The notes under the pieces were generated by a model that was given only the letters and a program-made list of their open reading frames with translations, was not told the origin of the DNA and did no database searches. Made by a program: the position numbers and the translations under genes. DNA of 64,000 bases from Hyphomicrobiaceae bacterium (GTDB taxonomy: Bacteria; Pseudomonadota; Alphaproteobacteria; Rhizobiales; Methyloligellaceae): the NCBI GenBank assembly GCA_020637815.1, contig JACKJS010000001.1:310001-374000 (forward strand), in the 5' to 3' direction. This document shows positions 34,231 through 42,480 of this stretch, one piece after another (position 1 is the stretch's first letter; each line of letters starts with the position of its first letter).

Positions 34231-35409
34231 GTGAGTGCGGCCGCGCTGATCGTGGCCGCTGGGCGTGGAGCCCGCGCGGTCACTCAAGCCTCCCAGCCGA
34301 AACAGTACTGCCAGCTTGGTGGGGTCCCAATGCTGACGCGAACGCTCGCCGCGTTCGCCGCTCATCCGGGCATTACGGACATCCTCGTCGTGATCCATCC
34401 GGACGATGTTGCGTTGTACGAGCAGGCCAGCGCGCCTTATGCGGACGCGCTGCTTCCGGCCGTGACCGGAGGCGCGCGGCGTCAGGATAGTGTCCGGTTA
34501 GGTCTCGAAGCCCTCGCGCGCAACGCTCCCTCGTACGTCCTTATTCACGACGCGGCGCGGCCTTTCGCCGACGAGGCCCTGATCGCGCGAGTCATCGAGG
34601 CGCTCTCCGGGAGTCCCGGCGCCCTACCCTGTCTGCCGGTGACGGACACGCTGAAACGTGAAGAACACGGACGAATAGCGGGAACGGTGCCGCGCGAAGG
34701 TCTGTTGCGGGCACAGACGCCCCAAGGCTTCGATTTCGATGCGATTCTGACGGCGCACCGGGCCGCGGCGCGGGATTCCACGCTCGACTTCACCGACGAC
34801 ACGTCGGTCGCCGAATGGTTCGGTCTCGATGTGGCTATCGTCGAGGGCTCCGAGCATAATCGCAAGCTGACAACGGCGGAGGATTTGATGATTGCCGACC
34901 AATTGTTGCGGCAAGGCAGTGCGCCTGCGGGAACCGTGCGCGTCGGCTCGGGTTATGACGTTCACCGGCTCGGCCCAGGAGATTCCGTCATGCTGTGCGG
35001 CGTCCGCATCCCGCACTCCAAGACTCTGATGGGGCACAGCGATGCCGATGTCGGTTTGCACGCGCTGACCGACGCGTTGCTCGGCACGATCGCGGACGGC
35101 GATATCGGCGCGCATTTTCCGCCGTCGGATGCGCGCTGGCGTGGGGCGAGCTCCGATGTGTTCCTCAAGGATGCCGGTGCGCGCATCAAAGCCCATGGCG
35201 GCACGATCGTGCACGCGGACATCACGCTGATCTGCGAGACACCGAAGATCGGCCCGCACCGGGATGCCATGCGCGGCGCCATCGCCGATATTCTCGGGTT
35301 GGATATCTCCCAGGTCAGCGTGAAGGCGACGACGAACGAGCAATTGGGCTTTGTCGGCCGTGAGGAAGGCATCGCGGCCATGGCGACGGCAACGGTGATG
35401 CTGCCATGA
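34231..35409 (+). CDS. ispDF: Bifunctional IspD/IspF enzyme of the MEP pathway
   Basis: One polypeptide carries two non-consecutive steps of isoprenoid precursor synthesis: IspD (2-C-methyl-D-erythritol 4-phosphate cytidylyltransferase, about 1-230, AALIVAAGRG) and IspF (cyclodiphosphate synthase, about 236-392, GSGYDVHRL and MGHSDADV). Such fusions are typical of alphaproteobacteria. I choose GTG at 34231 because GGAAGG lies about eight bases upstream and the IspD core begins at once; a frame extending nine codons further adds nothing conserved. The length is 392 residues. Confidence 0.96.
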   Translation: MSAAALIVAAGRGARAVTQASQPKQYCQLGGVPMLTRTLAAFAAHPGITDILVVIHPDDVALYEQASAPYADALLPAVTGGARRQDSVRLGLEALARNAPSYVLIHDAARPFADEALIARVIEALSGSPGALPCLPVTDTLKREEHGRIAGTVPREGLLRAQTPQGFDFDAILTAHRAAARDSTLDFTDDTSVAEWFGLDVAIVEGSEHNRKLTTAEDLMIADQLLRQGSAPAGTVRVGSGYDVHRLGPGDSVMLCGVRIPHSKTLMGHSDADVGLHALTDALLGTIADGDIGAHFPPSDARWRGASSDVFLKDAGARIKAHGGTIVHADITLICETPKIGPHRDAMRGAIADILGLDISQVSVKATTNEQLGFVGREEGIAAMATATVMLP

Positions 35410-35909
35410 CGACCGGTGCGGAGGTGCCGGAGGCTTTGACGGTGCTTGCCGCCGAAGTACTCGAAGCGGCGCGGGCGCGCGGCGATCTGATCGCGACTGC
35501 GGAATCGTGTACAGGCGGCCTCGTGGCCGCCGCCCTGACATCGGTCCCCGGGTCCTCCGATGTCTTCGACCGCGGTTTCGTGACGTATAGGAACACCGCG
35601 AAATCCCAGATGCTGGGCGTTCCGTTTTGGCTGATCGAGAAACATGGCGCCGTCAGCGAAGACGTCGCCCGTTCCATGGCGGGCGGTGCGCTGACCCACA
35701 GCGACGCTACGGTCGCGGTGGCTGTCACCGGCGTCGCCGGACCCGGCGGCGGTTCGGCGGAGAAGCCCGTCGGTCTCGTGCACTTCGCAGCCGGCAGGCG
35801 TGACCGGCCGATGGAGCACAAGCGCATGATGTTTGGTGACCTTGGCCGGGCGGAGATTCGGACTCGCAGCGTGGAATGCGCGCTTCGAATGCTGCGTGCG
35901 CTGTTCTGA
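35406..35909 (+). CDS. CinA C-terminal domain protein (nicotinamide-nucleotide amidase)
   Basis: The 167-residue product corresponds to the C-terminal domain of CinA alone, which as PncC deamidates nicotinamide mononucleotide in NAD salvage. Recognisable segments are ATAESCTGGLVAAALT and VAVTGVAGPGGG. Its ATG overlaps the ispDF stop (ATGA), so it is translationally coupled. The ispDF-cinA pair is common in Rhizobiales. The stand-alone form is normal and not a truncation. Confidence 0.93.
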   Translation: MTTGAEVPEALTVLAAEVLEAARARGDLIATAESCTGGLVAAALTSVPGSSDVFDRGFVTYRNTAKSQMLGVPFWLIEKHGAVSEDVARSMAGGALTHSDATVAVAVTGVAGPGGGSAEKPVGLVHFAAGRRDRPMEHKRMMFGDLGRAEIRTRSVECALRMLRALF

Positions 35910-35930
35910 GAGCAGCGCTCCGCAATGCGG

Positions 35931-36401
35931 CTATGTGGCGAGGCTTGCACCCTTCACGCCATAGACCTCATCGGCGCGCGTCTCGAATGCATCGGTGTAT
36001 TTGCGGACTGCCTTGTCGAACAGGCCGCCGACCAGGCGTTCGAACATACGCGAGCGGAACCGGTAGGCGATGAAGAAGTCGATCTCCGAAGACGCCTCTC
36101 CGCGCGGTTCGAAGCACCATCGGTTCTCCAAATGCTCGAAGGGCCCATCGACATATTCGACGAGGATGGAGCGGGATTCCGGATCGAGCGTCACGCGGCT
36201 CGTAAAGCTCTCCCGGATGAGCTTGTACCCAACCTCCATCTTGGCGGTCAGAACCTCCTTGCCATCAATCGTATCGCGGCCGACGATCCTGAGCGCTTCG
36301 CAAAGCGGTAGGAATTTCGGGTACTCCTCGACATTGGCGACGAGCGTGTACATGTCGTCGGCCGAATGGGCGACAGTGTGCCGGGTCTCGAAAGTCTGCA
36401 T
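35931..36401 (-). CDS. COQ10/RatA-like START-domain protein
   Basis: The 156-residue product, starting MQTFETRHTVAHSADDMY, is a small SRPBCC/START fold protein of the COQ10-RatA family. Mitochondrial COQ10 binds ubiquinone and supports respiration; RatA in E. coli was described as a ribosome-association toxin. Membership is clear, but which role applies cannot be told from sequence; the lipid-binding role is more likely here. A GTG at 36416, right after the lipA stop, is an alternative start adding five residues. The lipA neighbourhood is conserved. Confidence 0.9.
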   Translation of the reverse strand: MQTFETRHTVAHSADDMYTLVANVEEYPKFLPLCEALRIVGRDTIDGKEVLTAKMEVGYKLIRESFTSRVTLDPESRSILVEYVDGPFEHLENRWCFEPRGEASSEIDFFIAYRFRSRMFERLVGGLFDKAVRKYTDAFETRADEVYGVKGASLAT

Positions 36402-36416
36402 ATCGGAACGTTGCAC

Positions 36417-37379
36417 CTAGGCGCGGAGGCTTGCGAGCCGCGCGGCTTTCAGGCGCTCGAAGTCCTCCGTGGCATGGTAGGACGAGCGGGTTAGCGGTGT
36501 GGCGGCGACAAGGAGAAAGCCCTTGGCCTCCGCGAGGCGCCTATAGTCGGCGAAGCGCTCCGGTGTGACGAAGCGGTCGATGGCCGCATGTTTGCGGGTC
36601 GGTTGCAAATACTGGCCGATGGTCAGGAAATCGACATCGGCTTCGCGCAAGACCTCCATGACGCCCTCGACCTCGTCATCGGTTTCGCCGAGACCGACCA
36701 TGATGCCCGACTTGGTGAAGATCGACGGGTCGAAGCGTTTGGCTTGTCTCAGCAGCGACACCGAATGCAAAAAATCCGCCCCCGGACGAATGCGCCGGTA
36801 AAGCGACGGTACGGTTTCCACATTGTGGTTGAAGACATCCGGGCGGGCTTCGAGCACGATTTCGAGTGCGCCCGGCTTGCGCATGAAATCGGGCGTCAGC
36901 ACTTCGACCGTGGTCTTCGGCGCCGCGTGCCTGATGGCAGTGATGGTTTGCGCGAAATGCGACGCGCCCCCATCGGCGAGATCGTCCCGGTCGACGGAAG
37001 TGACGACCACATGAGCGAGGTCAAGTTCGGCAATGGCATCGGCGGTTCGGGCCGGCTCCGTCGGGTCGAGATGGGCGGGCTTTCCCGTGGCGACATTGCA
37101 GAAGGCGCAAGCGCGCGTGCACACATCGCCCATGATCATCACGGTCGCGTGGCGTTTGGACCAGCACTCGCCGATATTGGGACAGGCCGCCTCCTCGCAC
37201 ACCGTGTGCAAGCCGTGGCGGCGCAACGTCTCCTGCGTCGCGCCGAACGCGTTGGTTCCCGGCGCCCGGACGCGAATCCAGTCGGGTTTCCGCATCACGG
37301 GCGTATCGGGAAGCCGCGCCTTTTCCGGATGGCGCGGCCTCTTATCCGCCTGTCGAACCGTGTTCAGGAGTGTGACCAT
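36417..37379 (-). CDS. lipA: Lipoyl synthase LipA
   Basis: Radical-SAM enzyme that inserts two sulfur atoms into octanoyl groups on lipoyl domains. The 320-residue protein has both required iron-sulfur cluster motifs: C61, C66, C72 (auxiliary cluster) and C87, C91, C94 in CTRACAFC (radical-SAM cluster). It serves the pyruvate dehydrogenase encoded just upstream, whose only visible lipoyl domain is on PdhB. Confidence 0.98.
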   Translation of the reverse strand: MVTLLNTVRQADKRPRHPEKARLPDTPVMRKPDWIRVRAPGTNAFGATQETLRRHGLHTVCEEAACPNIGECWSKRHATVMIMGDVCTRACAFCNVATGKPAHLDPTEPARTADAIAELDLAHVVVTSVDRDDLADGGASHFAQTITAIRHAAPKTTVEVLTPDFMRKPGALEIVLEARPDVFNHNVETVPSLYRRIRPGADFLHSVSLLRQAKRFDPSIFTKSGIMVGLGETDDEVEGVMEVLREADVDFLTIGQYLQPTRKHAAIDRFVTPERFADYRRLAEAKGFLLVAATPLTRSSYHATEDFERLKAARLASLRA

Positions 37380-37400
37380 GGGCGATGTTGGAATGGCCGC

Positions 37401-37670
37401 CTAATTACTGAGTTTCCGCCAGAGCCAAATCACGATCACGGCGCCGATAGAGGCGACGATCAGGTTTCCTAGCCATCCGTAGAACTCGATACTCAAGACG
37501 CGAGCAAGCGTGCCGCCGAGAAACGAGCCGGCGATGCCGACCAGGAAGTTGGTCAATAGGCCGTGGTCGCTGGCGGTGATCTTCTCGGCGATATAGCCCG
37601 CGAGCACGCCGATGACGATCATGCCGATGAAACCGACGCCTGGCATCGCGAACAAACCATGAGCTTCCAT
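37401..37670 (-). CDS. GlsB/YeaQ/YmgE family small membrane protein
   Basis: The 89-residue product has three hydrophobic segments with the glycine-rich pattern of the transglycosylase-associated (GlsB/YeaQ) family: GVGFIGMIVIGVLAGYIAE, then FLVGIAGSFLGGTLAR, then a C-terminal helix. Members are stress-induced inner-membrane proteins of unclear function. A strong Shine-Dalgarno (GGGGAGG) precedes the ATG. It lies between lpdA and lipA. Confidence 0.85.
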   Translation of the reverse strand: MEAHGLFAMPGVGFIGMIVIGVLAGYIAEKITASDHGLLTNFLVGIAGSFLGGTLARVLSIEFYGWLGNLIVASIGAVIVIWLWRKLSN

Positions 37671-37746
37671 TCTTGCCTCCCCTTCCGCTGTAAGGTTGCG
37701 GCTGCGACCCTATCGCATCCGTTGCCAAACCCAAATACACAGTGCC

Positions 37747-37769
37747 ACGGCCGGTCGCGAACCGGCCGT
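37747..37769 (-). terminator. GC-rich hairpin after lpdA
   Basis: Nine-base arms (37747-37755 and 37761-37769) pair perfectly around a 5-base loop, about 45 bases past the lpdA stop. There is no T-run, so termination, if any, would be partial or Rho-assisted. Confidence 0.4.
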
Positions 37770-37815
37770 TCCGGCTCGATCGTCTCTTTTCGTTCCGCCG
37801 CGCGCGTCCTCGGGT

Positions 37816-39222
37816 CTAGATGTGCAAGGCCCGTCCGAACGCGTCGAGCACCGATTCGTGCATCATCTCCGACAATGTCGGATGAGGAAAGATCGTGGCT
37901 ATCAGTTCCGCCTCGGTCGTCTCGAGCGTCTTGCCGATGGCGAAACCTTGGATAAGTTCCGTGACTTCCGCGCCGATCATGTGCGCGCCGAGCAGGGCTC
38001 CGGTGTTCGCATCGAAGACGGTCTTGACGAGGCCGTCCGTCTCGCCGAGCGCAATTGCCTTTCCGTTGGCGGCGTACGGATAGCGGCCGACCCGCAATTC
38101 GTAGCCCGCCTCGCGCGCGGCTCTCTCGGTTAGTCCCAGGCTCGCGATCTGGGGCGTGCAATAGGTGCATCCGGGAATGCCCGTCTTGTCGAGCGGGTGG
38201 ACGCCTTCGACGCCGGCGATCTTCTCGACGCATAGGACGCCTTCATGCATGGCCTTGTGGGCGAGCCATGGAGGCCCCACCACGTCGCCGATGGCGTAGA
38301 TGCCGGGTGCGCCCGTGCGGTACCATTCGTCTACGACGATATGCCCGCGCTCGACCTGAACGCCGTGCTCTTCGAGGCCCAGGCCTTCGACGTTGCCGGT
38401 GATGCCGACGGCGAGGATGACGCGGCCGGCCTCGATGTCCAAAGCCGCGCCGCCGGTTGTGCGCAGCCGGGCTCCGACGCCGGTATCGGTGTTGCGAAGT
38501 TGCTCGACCGTTGCGCCTGTATGGATCGTCATGCCTTGTCTCGTGAAGGCCTTGCGCGCGAGCTTGGATATCTCTTCGTCTTCGGCGGGCAAGATGCGAT
38601 CCAGGACTTCCACGACAGTGACGTCCACGCCAAGGGCGCGATAGAAGCTTGCGAACTCGATCCCAATCGCGCCCGACCCAATCACGAGCAGCGACCGTGG
38701 AAGGTTCGCCGGCACCATCGCTTCCTTGTAGGTCCAGATGCGTATGCCGTCGGGCTCGAGACCTGGAAGACTTCGGGCCCGCGCGCCGGTGGCTATGACG
38801 ATGTGTTCCGCCGCGATAGGAGGCAGGATCGCGCCGTCCGTTCCGGTCAGACCGACGCGGTCGGGCCCTTCGAGCCGCCCTGTCGCATCGAACACCGCAA
38901 TCTTGTTCTTCTTCATGAGAAAAGCGACGCCGTTGGCCAGCTTTTCGGCCACGGCCCGGCTGCGCTCGACGATCCGGTCGAGATCGAAGCCGAGACCCTC
39001 GACGCGGAGACCGAAGACTTCGGCCTCGGCGATCTGCCTGTAGAGCTCGGAGGTGCGCAAGAGCGCCTTGGTGGGAACGCAGCCCCAGTTCAGGCAGATG
39101 CCCCCGAGATGCTCCCGCTCGACGACCGCCGTCCTCATGCCGAGCTGGGTGGCGCGAATGGCGGCCACGTAACCGCCAGGTCCGCCGCCGATAACGACGA
39201 GATCGAATTCCGCATCGCTCAT
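37816..39222 (-). CDS. lpdA: Dihydrolipoyl dehydrogenase (E3)
   Basis: FAD enzyme that reoxidises dihydrolipoyl groups of 2-oxoacid dehydrogenase complexes. The 468-residue protein has the FAD motif GGGPGG (12-17), the redox disulfide C43/C48 in GGICLNWGCVPTK, an NAD-binding motif GSGAIG near 184, and the C-terminal HPTLSE with the catalytic histidine. It forms part of the pyruvate dehydrogenase gene run, although four genes separate it from pdhB. Confidence 0.97.
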   Translation of the reverse strand: MSDAEFDLVVIGGGPGGYVAAIRATQLGMRTAVVEREHLGGICLNWGCVPTKALLRTSELYRQIAEAEVFGLRVEGLGFDLDRIVERSRAVAEKLANGVAFLMKKNKIAVFDATGRLEGPDRVGLTGTDGAILPPIAAEHIVIATGARARSLPGLEPDGIRIWTYKEAMVPANLPRSLLVIGSGAIGIEFASFYRALGVDVTVVEVLDRILPAEDEEISKLARKAFTRQGMTIHTGATVEQLRNTDTGVGARLRTTGGAALDIEAGRVILAVGITGNVEGLGLEEHGVQVERGHIVVDEWYRTGAPGIYAIGDVVGPPWLAHKAMHEGVLCVEKIAGVEGVHPLDKTGIPGCTYCTPQIASLGLTERAAREAGYELRVGRYPYAANGKAIALGETDGLVKTVFDANTGALLGAHMIGAEVTELIQGFAIGKTLETTEAELIATIFPHPTLSEMMHESVLDAFGRALHI

Positions 39223-39232
39223 GACGTGGAGG

Positions 39233-39664
39233 CTAACCCATCAAACGCGTGAGCGCGATGCGCAGGATGAGGTACTGTACCAAGACGGTTGTGGCAGGGC
39301 CCGCGAACTTCGAGATGAACGAGCGGAAGTCCGCGTATGGGTAGGTGCCGACATAGCGCCAGCCCTGGACGAGGTCGCCGAACACGAACACGACGAGGGG
39401 CGCCATCAGCGCGAGCGCGGCGACGATCAGCGCTATCCGTTTGTTCCTGAACAGCATTGAGATGCCAAATACGATGACGCCGGCCCCGGCCCAGATCAGC
39501 GTGCCGTAGGCGCCGATGGCATCGTCGATGTTGCAGCTCAGCTGCTCGCCCTCGCAATGCATCCGGCCGATCAGCCAAGACACCCCGAGCCCGAGGCCGA
39601 GGGACGCGGCGGCCGCGACAGTAAGCACTGCGATGAATGCGAGGATCAGACGCAGACGCGCCAT
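39233..39664 (-). CDS. Small four-helix membrane protein, function unknown
   Basis: I do not recognise this 143-residue protein. It has about four hydrophobic segments (about 8-33, 48-68, 73-96 and 122-142), two cysteines in a periplasm-facing loop after the first segment (CEGEQLSC), and a basic N-terminus. It lies ten bases upstream of lpdA and 28 bases downstream of an acetyltransferase gene, so it is likely part of the same transcript. The cysteine pair could form a disulfide; nothing else hints at a role. Confidence 0.7.
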   Translation of the reverse strand: MARLRLILAFIAVLTVAAAASLGLGLGVSWLIGRMHCEGEQLSCNIDDAIGAYGTLIWAGAGVIVFGISMLFRNKRIALIVAALALMAPLVVFVFGDLVQGWRYVGTYPYADFRSFISKFAGPATTVLVQYLILRIALTRLMG

Positions 39665-39692
39665 GTTTTCTCTCTTGTGCGGCCACGACGCC

Positions 39693-40280
39693 TCAAAGCG
39701 ACTTTAGCAGGAGAATCCAATCGCCGCATTGCGGTAGTCCCGGGGGGAGAACCGCGCGTTCGCGCGCGACAGGTTCGTAGCCCGCCCGGCGGTAGAGCCG
39801 TTCCGCTCCCTCGTTCCAACTGCCGACGATGATGCTTGCGGCCGGGGCGCCGGCCTCGCGGGCCCGGTCGTTCGCGACATCGAGGAGCTTCAGCCCGAGG
39901 CCTTGGCCGCGGAACTCCGGGAAAGTCGCAAGCACATTCACGTACCAGGTGCCGGGCGCTTGGGCTTCGAGCCTCACGAGCGGTTGGAACGTGTCTGGAA
40001 GTTCCTCGATCCCCGACAGATCGTAAGGATCGTCTAGTCTATACCCGATCAGGCAGGCGGCGATTTCTTCGCCAACCTCGGCCAAGGTGGCATGACGATA
40101 GGAGAAGCCGCCCTCTTCCCGGCGCGCACGGGCACGGCCCACTTCCAATGCCGAATGGCCGGGACCCGCCATGTCGAGCCACAGCCGGTTCGGCGCCCCC
40201 TCGCCCGCGATATCCACGAGCACGGACAGCGCGGCTGCGTCCGCGAGTGTCGCCGGGCGAAATTTCGGCATATTCGTCAC
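39693..40280 (-). CDS. GNAT family N-acetyltransferase (copy A)
   Basis: The 195-residue product has the GNAT fold with the acetyl-CoA motif EFRGQGLGLKLL at about 125-136 and the motif-B region GSWNEGAERLYRRAGY. It is a clear paralogue of the gene just upstream (40277-40867), sharing the N-terminal FRPATLADAAAL and most of the C-terminal half. It starts with GTG at 40280 overlapping the upstream stop (GTGA), or with ATG at 40271. The substrate is unknown. It lies between pdhC and lpdA. Confidence 0.85.
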   Translation of the reverse strand: MTNMPKFRPATLADAAALSVLVDIAGEGAPNRLWLDMAGPGHSALEVGRARARREEGGFSYRHATLAEVGEEIAACLIGYRLDDPYDLSGIEELPDTFQPLVRLEAQAPGTWYVNVLATFPEFRGQGLGLKLLDVANDRAREAGAPAASIIVGSWNEGAERLYRRAGYEPVARERAVLPPGLPQCGDWILLLKSL

Positions 40281-40867
40281 GTCAGTGGCCTTCGCATCAA
40301 GATCCAGTCTCCGGATTGCGGGTATGTGTCCGGCAAGATTGCCGGCTCCCGTGCCACCGGTACAAAACCGCAGCGCCTATAAAGGCGTTCGGCGCCTGCG
40401 TTCCAACTGCCGACGACCAGACTGTTGCCGACAGCGCCGGTCTCCTCGGCCTTCGAGGCTGCAACCGTGAGAAGCTTCGAACCCAGACCGTATCCCCTGA
40501 ATTCGGCAAAGCTGGCAATGACGTCGATATACCAGGTGCCCGCCGCTTGAGCCGCGAGCCGGACAACGGGGCGAAACACGTCGGCCTTCTCGTCCAGCCG
40601 GGACACGTCAAACAGGTCTTCCGGCAGTCCGCCGATCAGGCAGGCGGCAACCTCAGCGCCGACCATGGCGACTGTCGCGTTGCAATAGGAGTCGACCTCC
40701 TCGGGTCTTCGCACCGATTGGCGCCCCACTTCGAGTGCCGACTGTCCAGGCGCTGCTTGATCCAGCCAAACTCTGTTCGCAAGCCCATTGGCCGCGATGT
40801 CCGCCAGCACGGCCAATGCGGCGGCGTCCGCGAGCGTCGCCGGGCGGAATGTAGGTTTGAGCGCCAT
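40277..40867 (-). CDS. GNAT family N-acetyltransferase (copy B)
   Basis: Tandem paralogue of copy A, 196 residues, with acetyl-CoA motif EFRGYGLGSKLL at about 126-137 and GSWNAGAERLYRRCGF. The two copies align end to end without large gaps and differ most in the middle (about 55-95), where substrate specificity would lie. It begins 24 bases after the pdhC stop. Placement next to an acetyl-CoA-forming complex invites the idea of local acetyl-CoA use or acetylation of complex subunits, but this is inference only. Confidence 0.86.
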   Translation of the reverse strand: MALKPTFRPATLADAAALAVLADIAANGLANRVWLDQAAPGQSALEVGRQSVRRPEEVDSYCNATVAMVGAEVAACLIGGLPEDLFDVSRLDEKADVFRPVVRLAAQAAGTWYIDVIASFAEFRGYGLGSKLLTVAASKAEETGAVGNSLVVGSWNAGAERLYRRCGFVPVAREPAILPDTYPQSGDWILMRRPLT

Positions 40868-40891
40868 GGACGTCTAAGACAGGCTCCGCGG

Positions 40892-41989
40892 CTAGACCAG
40901 CATTGTTACGGGGTCTTCGAGATAGGCTTTGAAGGCGGCGAGCAATTGCGCTCCGAGCGCGCCGTCGATCACGCGATGATCGCAAGACAGCGTTGCGCCC
41001 ATCATCGTCGCGATCTTGATGGCGTCGTCCTTGACGATGGGCTTTTTCTCCGCCCGGCCGACAGCCAGGATCGAACTTTGCGGCGGATTGATCACGGCTT
41101 CAAAGCTGTCGATCCCGTACATGCCGAGATTGGAGATCGAGGTCGTGCCACCCTGATATTCGTGTGGCGCTAGGCGCTTCGAGCGGGCCCGCGCCGCAAG
41201 ATCGCGCATCTCGTTCGAGATTTCCGAAAGGCTCTTCACCTCCGCGTCGCGGATCACCGGCGTGTGCAGCCCGCCGCCTTCGAGCGCCACAGCGACGGCG
41301 ATGTCGGAGGGGCGATACCGCAAGATGCCGCCGTCGGTCCAGATTGCGTTGGCCGCAGGCACGGTTTGCAGCGCCATGGCCATGGCCTTGACGATGAAGT
41401 CGTTGACCGAGAGCTTGAAGGCGCGCGGGCCCTCTTGCGGCGCCATGCCGTTGAGGCGTTCGCGCGCGGCGAGTAGCGCATCGAGCTCGCATTCGATGTT
41501 GAGATAGAAATGCGGGATCGTCTGCTTCGCCAGCGTCAGCCGGTCGGCGATGAAACGGCGCATCGTATCGTGCGGCACCACCTCGTAGCTACTGGGCTCG
41601 TAGAGCGCGAGGATCTGCTTGTCGGACAGGCCCTGCACCGGGACGGCGGCGGGCGCGTGCATCAGCTCGCCCATCATGACCGGCTCAGGCTCGGCCACCG
41701 TATCCGGCGCTTGCGATATCTCGGCTTCGGGCCCGGCCGTCAGCGGCTCGCTCGCCGCGCGCTCCACGTCGGCAACGACGATGCGGCCGTGGGGTCCGGA
41801 CCCTTCCAGCGCTGCAAGGTCGATGCCCCGGTCCCGCGCGACGCGCCTTGCAAGGGGTGAAATGAAGAGGCGTCCCGTCTTTTTGGCGTTGCGCCCATCG
41901 CCGTTCCGCAGGATCTGTTCCGCGATCCGGCTCATGACGTTCTCCGGGGAACTCTCATGAAGGCTGTCGTGGTCTGCCGGGGCGCTCAT
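40892..41989 (-). CDS. pdhC: Pyruvate dehydrogenase E2 (dihydrolipoyl acetyltransferase) without lipoyl domain
   Basis: Core acetyltransferase of the pyruvate dehydrogenase complex. The ATG at 41989 gives 365 residues. The order is a short acidic N-terminus, a peripheral-subunit-binding domain (about 41-78, FISPLARRVARDRGIDL), an Ala/Pro-rich linker, and the catalytic domain with H338 and D342 in DHRVIDG. The N-terminal lipoyl domain found in standard E2 proteins of Rhizobiales is absent, and the upstream sequence codes for a different gene, so this is not a start-site error. PdhB carries a lipoyl domain, which may serve the whole complex. Start follows two bases after the preceding stop. Confidence 0.94.
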   Translation of the reverse strand: MSAPADHDSLHESSPENVMSRIAEQILRNGDGRNAKKTGRLFISPLARRVARDRGIDLAALEGSGPHGRIVVADVERAASEPLTAGPEAEISQAPDTVAEPEPVMMGELMHAPAAVPVQGLSDKQILALYEPSSYEVVPHDTMRRFIADRLTLAKQTIPHFYLNIECELDALLAARERLNGMAPQEGPRAFKLSVNDFIVKAMAMALQTVPAANAIWTDGGILRYRPSDIAVAVALEGGGLHTPVIRDAEVKSLSEISNEMRDLAARARSKRLAPHEYQGGTTSISNLGMYGIDSFEAVINPPQSSILAVGRAEKKPIVKDDAIKIATMMGATLSCDHRVIDGALGAQLLAAFKAYLEDPVTMLV

Positions 41990-41991
41990 CG

Positions 41992-42480
41992 TCAAAGTCC
42001 CTTTTCGACCCACCATGTTTCGTCTTGGTAGGCGTCGGGCAGCGTGTCGAGTTCATCGTCGAGGACGCCGACTTCGTGTCCCAAAATTTTCTGGGCCTCC
42101 TCGAAAAACGCATCGCGCACGGAGGACGGCAGTTCTTTGCCGGTCCAGGGATCGAAGCGTATCGTCGTCATCGCGGGGCCGCCGTCGAAGACCGGCATGC
42201 CGAATTCGCGGAACACGGGCGAATAGATGACCGGCTGCTGTGGATCGCAGGCGGCCCAGAGGAGATCAGGATATTTCTCAAAGAGTGCGGACTTTCGCGG
42301 GTCCAAGTCGAAGGCTTCCCGGACTTCGCCGAGGTGTTCGGCGAGAATGGCGAAGACCCCTTCCCAGATTTCGTCCCAGTCGTCGTCATCGCGGTCGAAA
42401 TCGTCGAGGCGCTGGCACGCGAGCCTGTTGGCTTCGATCTGTTCGTCCATTTCCTCGTCCGAGAGCCAGAATTCGGTCAC
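41992..42480 (-). CDS. Acidic protein of unknown function between pdhB and pdhC
   Basis: The GTG at 42480 overlaps the pdhB stop (GTGA), and the gene ends two bases before the pdhC ATG, so it is translationally coupled to both. The 162-residue product has a strongly acidic N-terminus (DDFDRDDDDWDEIWE, about 26-40) and a C-terminal part that recalls small bacterial proteins with a CPWCGxxLP motif followed by RDxWFxxLE and a terminal WW. Here the cysteines are replaced: the stretch reads DPWTGKELP near 114-122. I cannot name a function; a complex-specific assembly or regulatory factor is one possibility. Confidence 0.82.
   Translation of the reverse strand: MTEFWLSDEEMDEQIEANRLACQRLDDFDRDDDDWDEIWEGVFAILAEHLGEVREAFDLDPRKSALFEKYPDLLWAACDPQQPVIYSPVFREFGMPVFDGGPAMTTIRFDPWTGKELPSSVRDAFFEEAQKILGHEVGVLDDELDTLPDAYQDETWWVEKGL

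Noticed and set aside
41990..42016. Longer pdhC start at 42016 that might restore a lipoyl domain
   Set aside because: It adds only nine residues without any lipoyl motif and overlaps the preceding gene.
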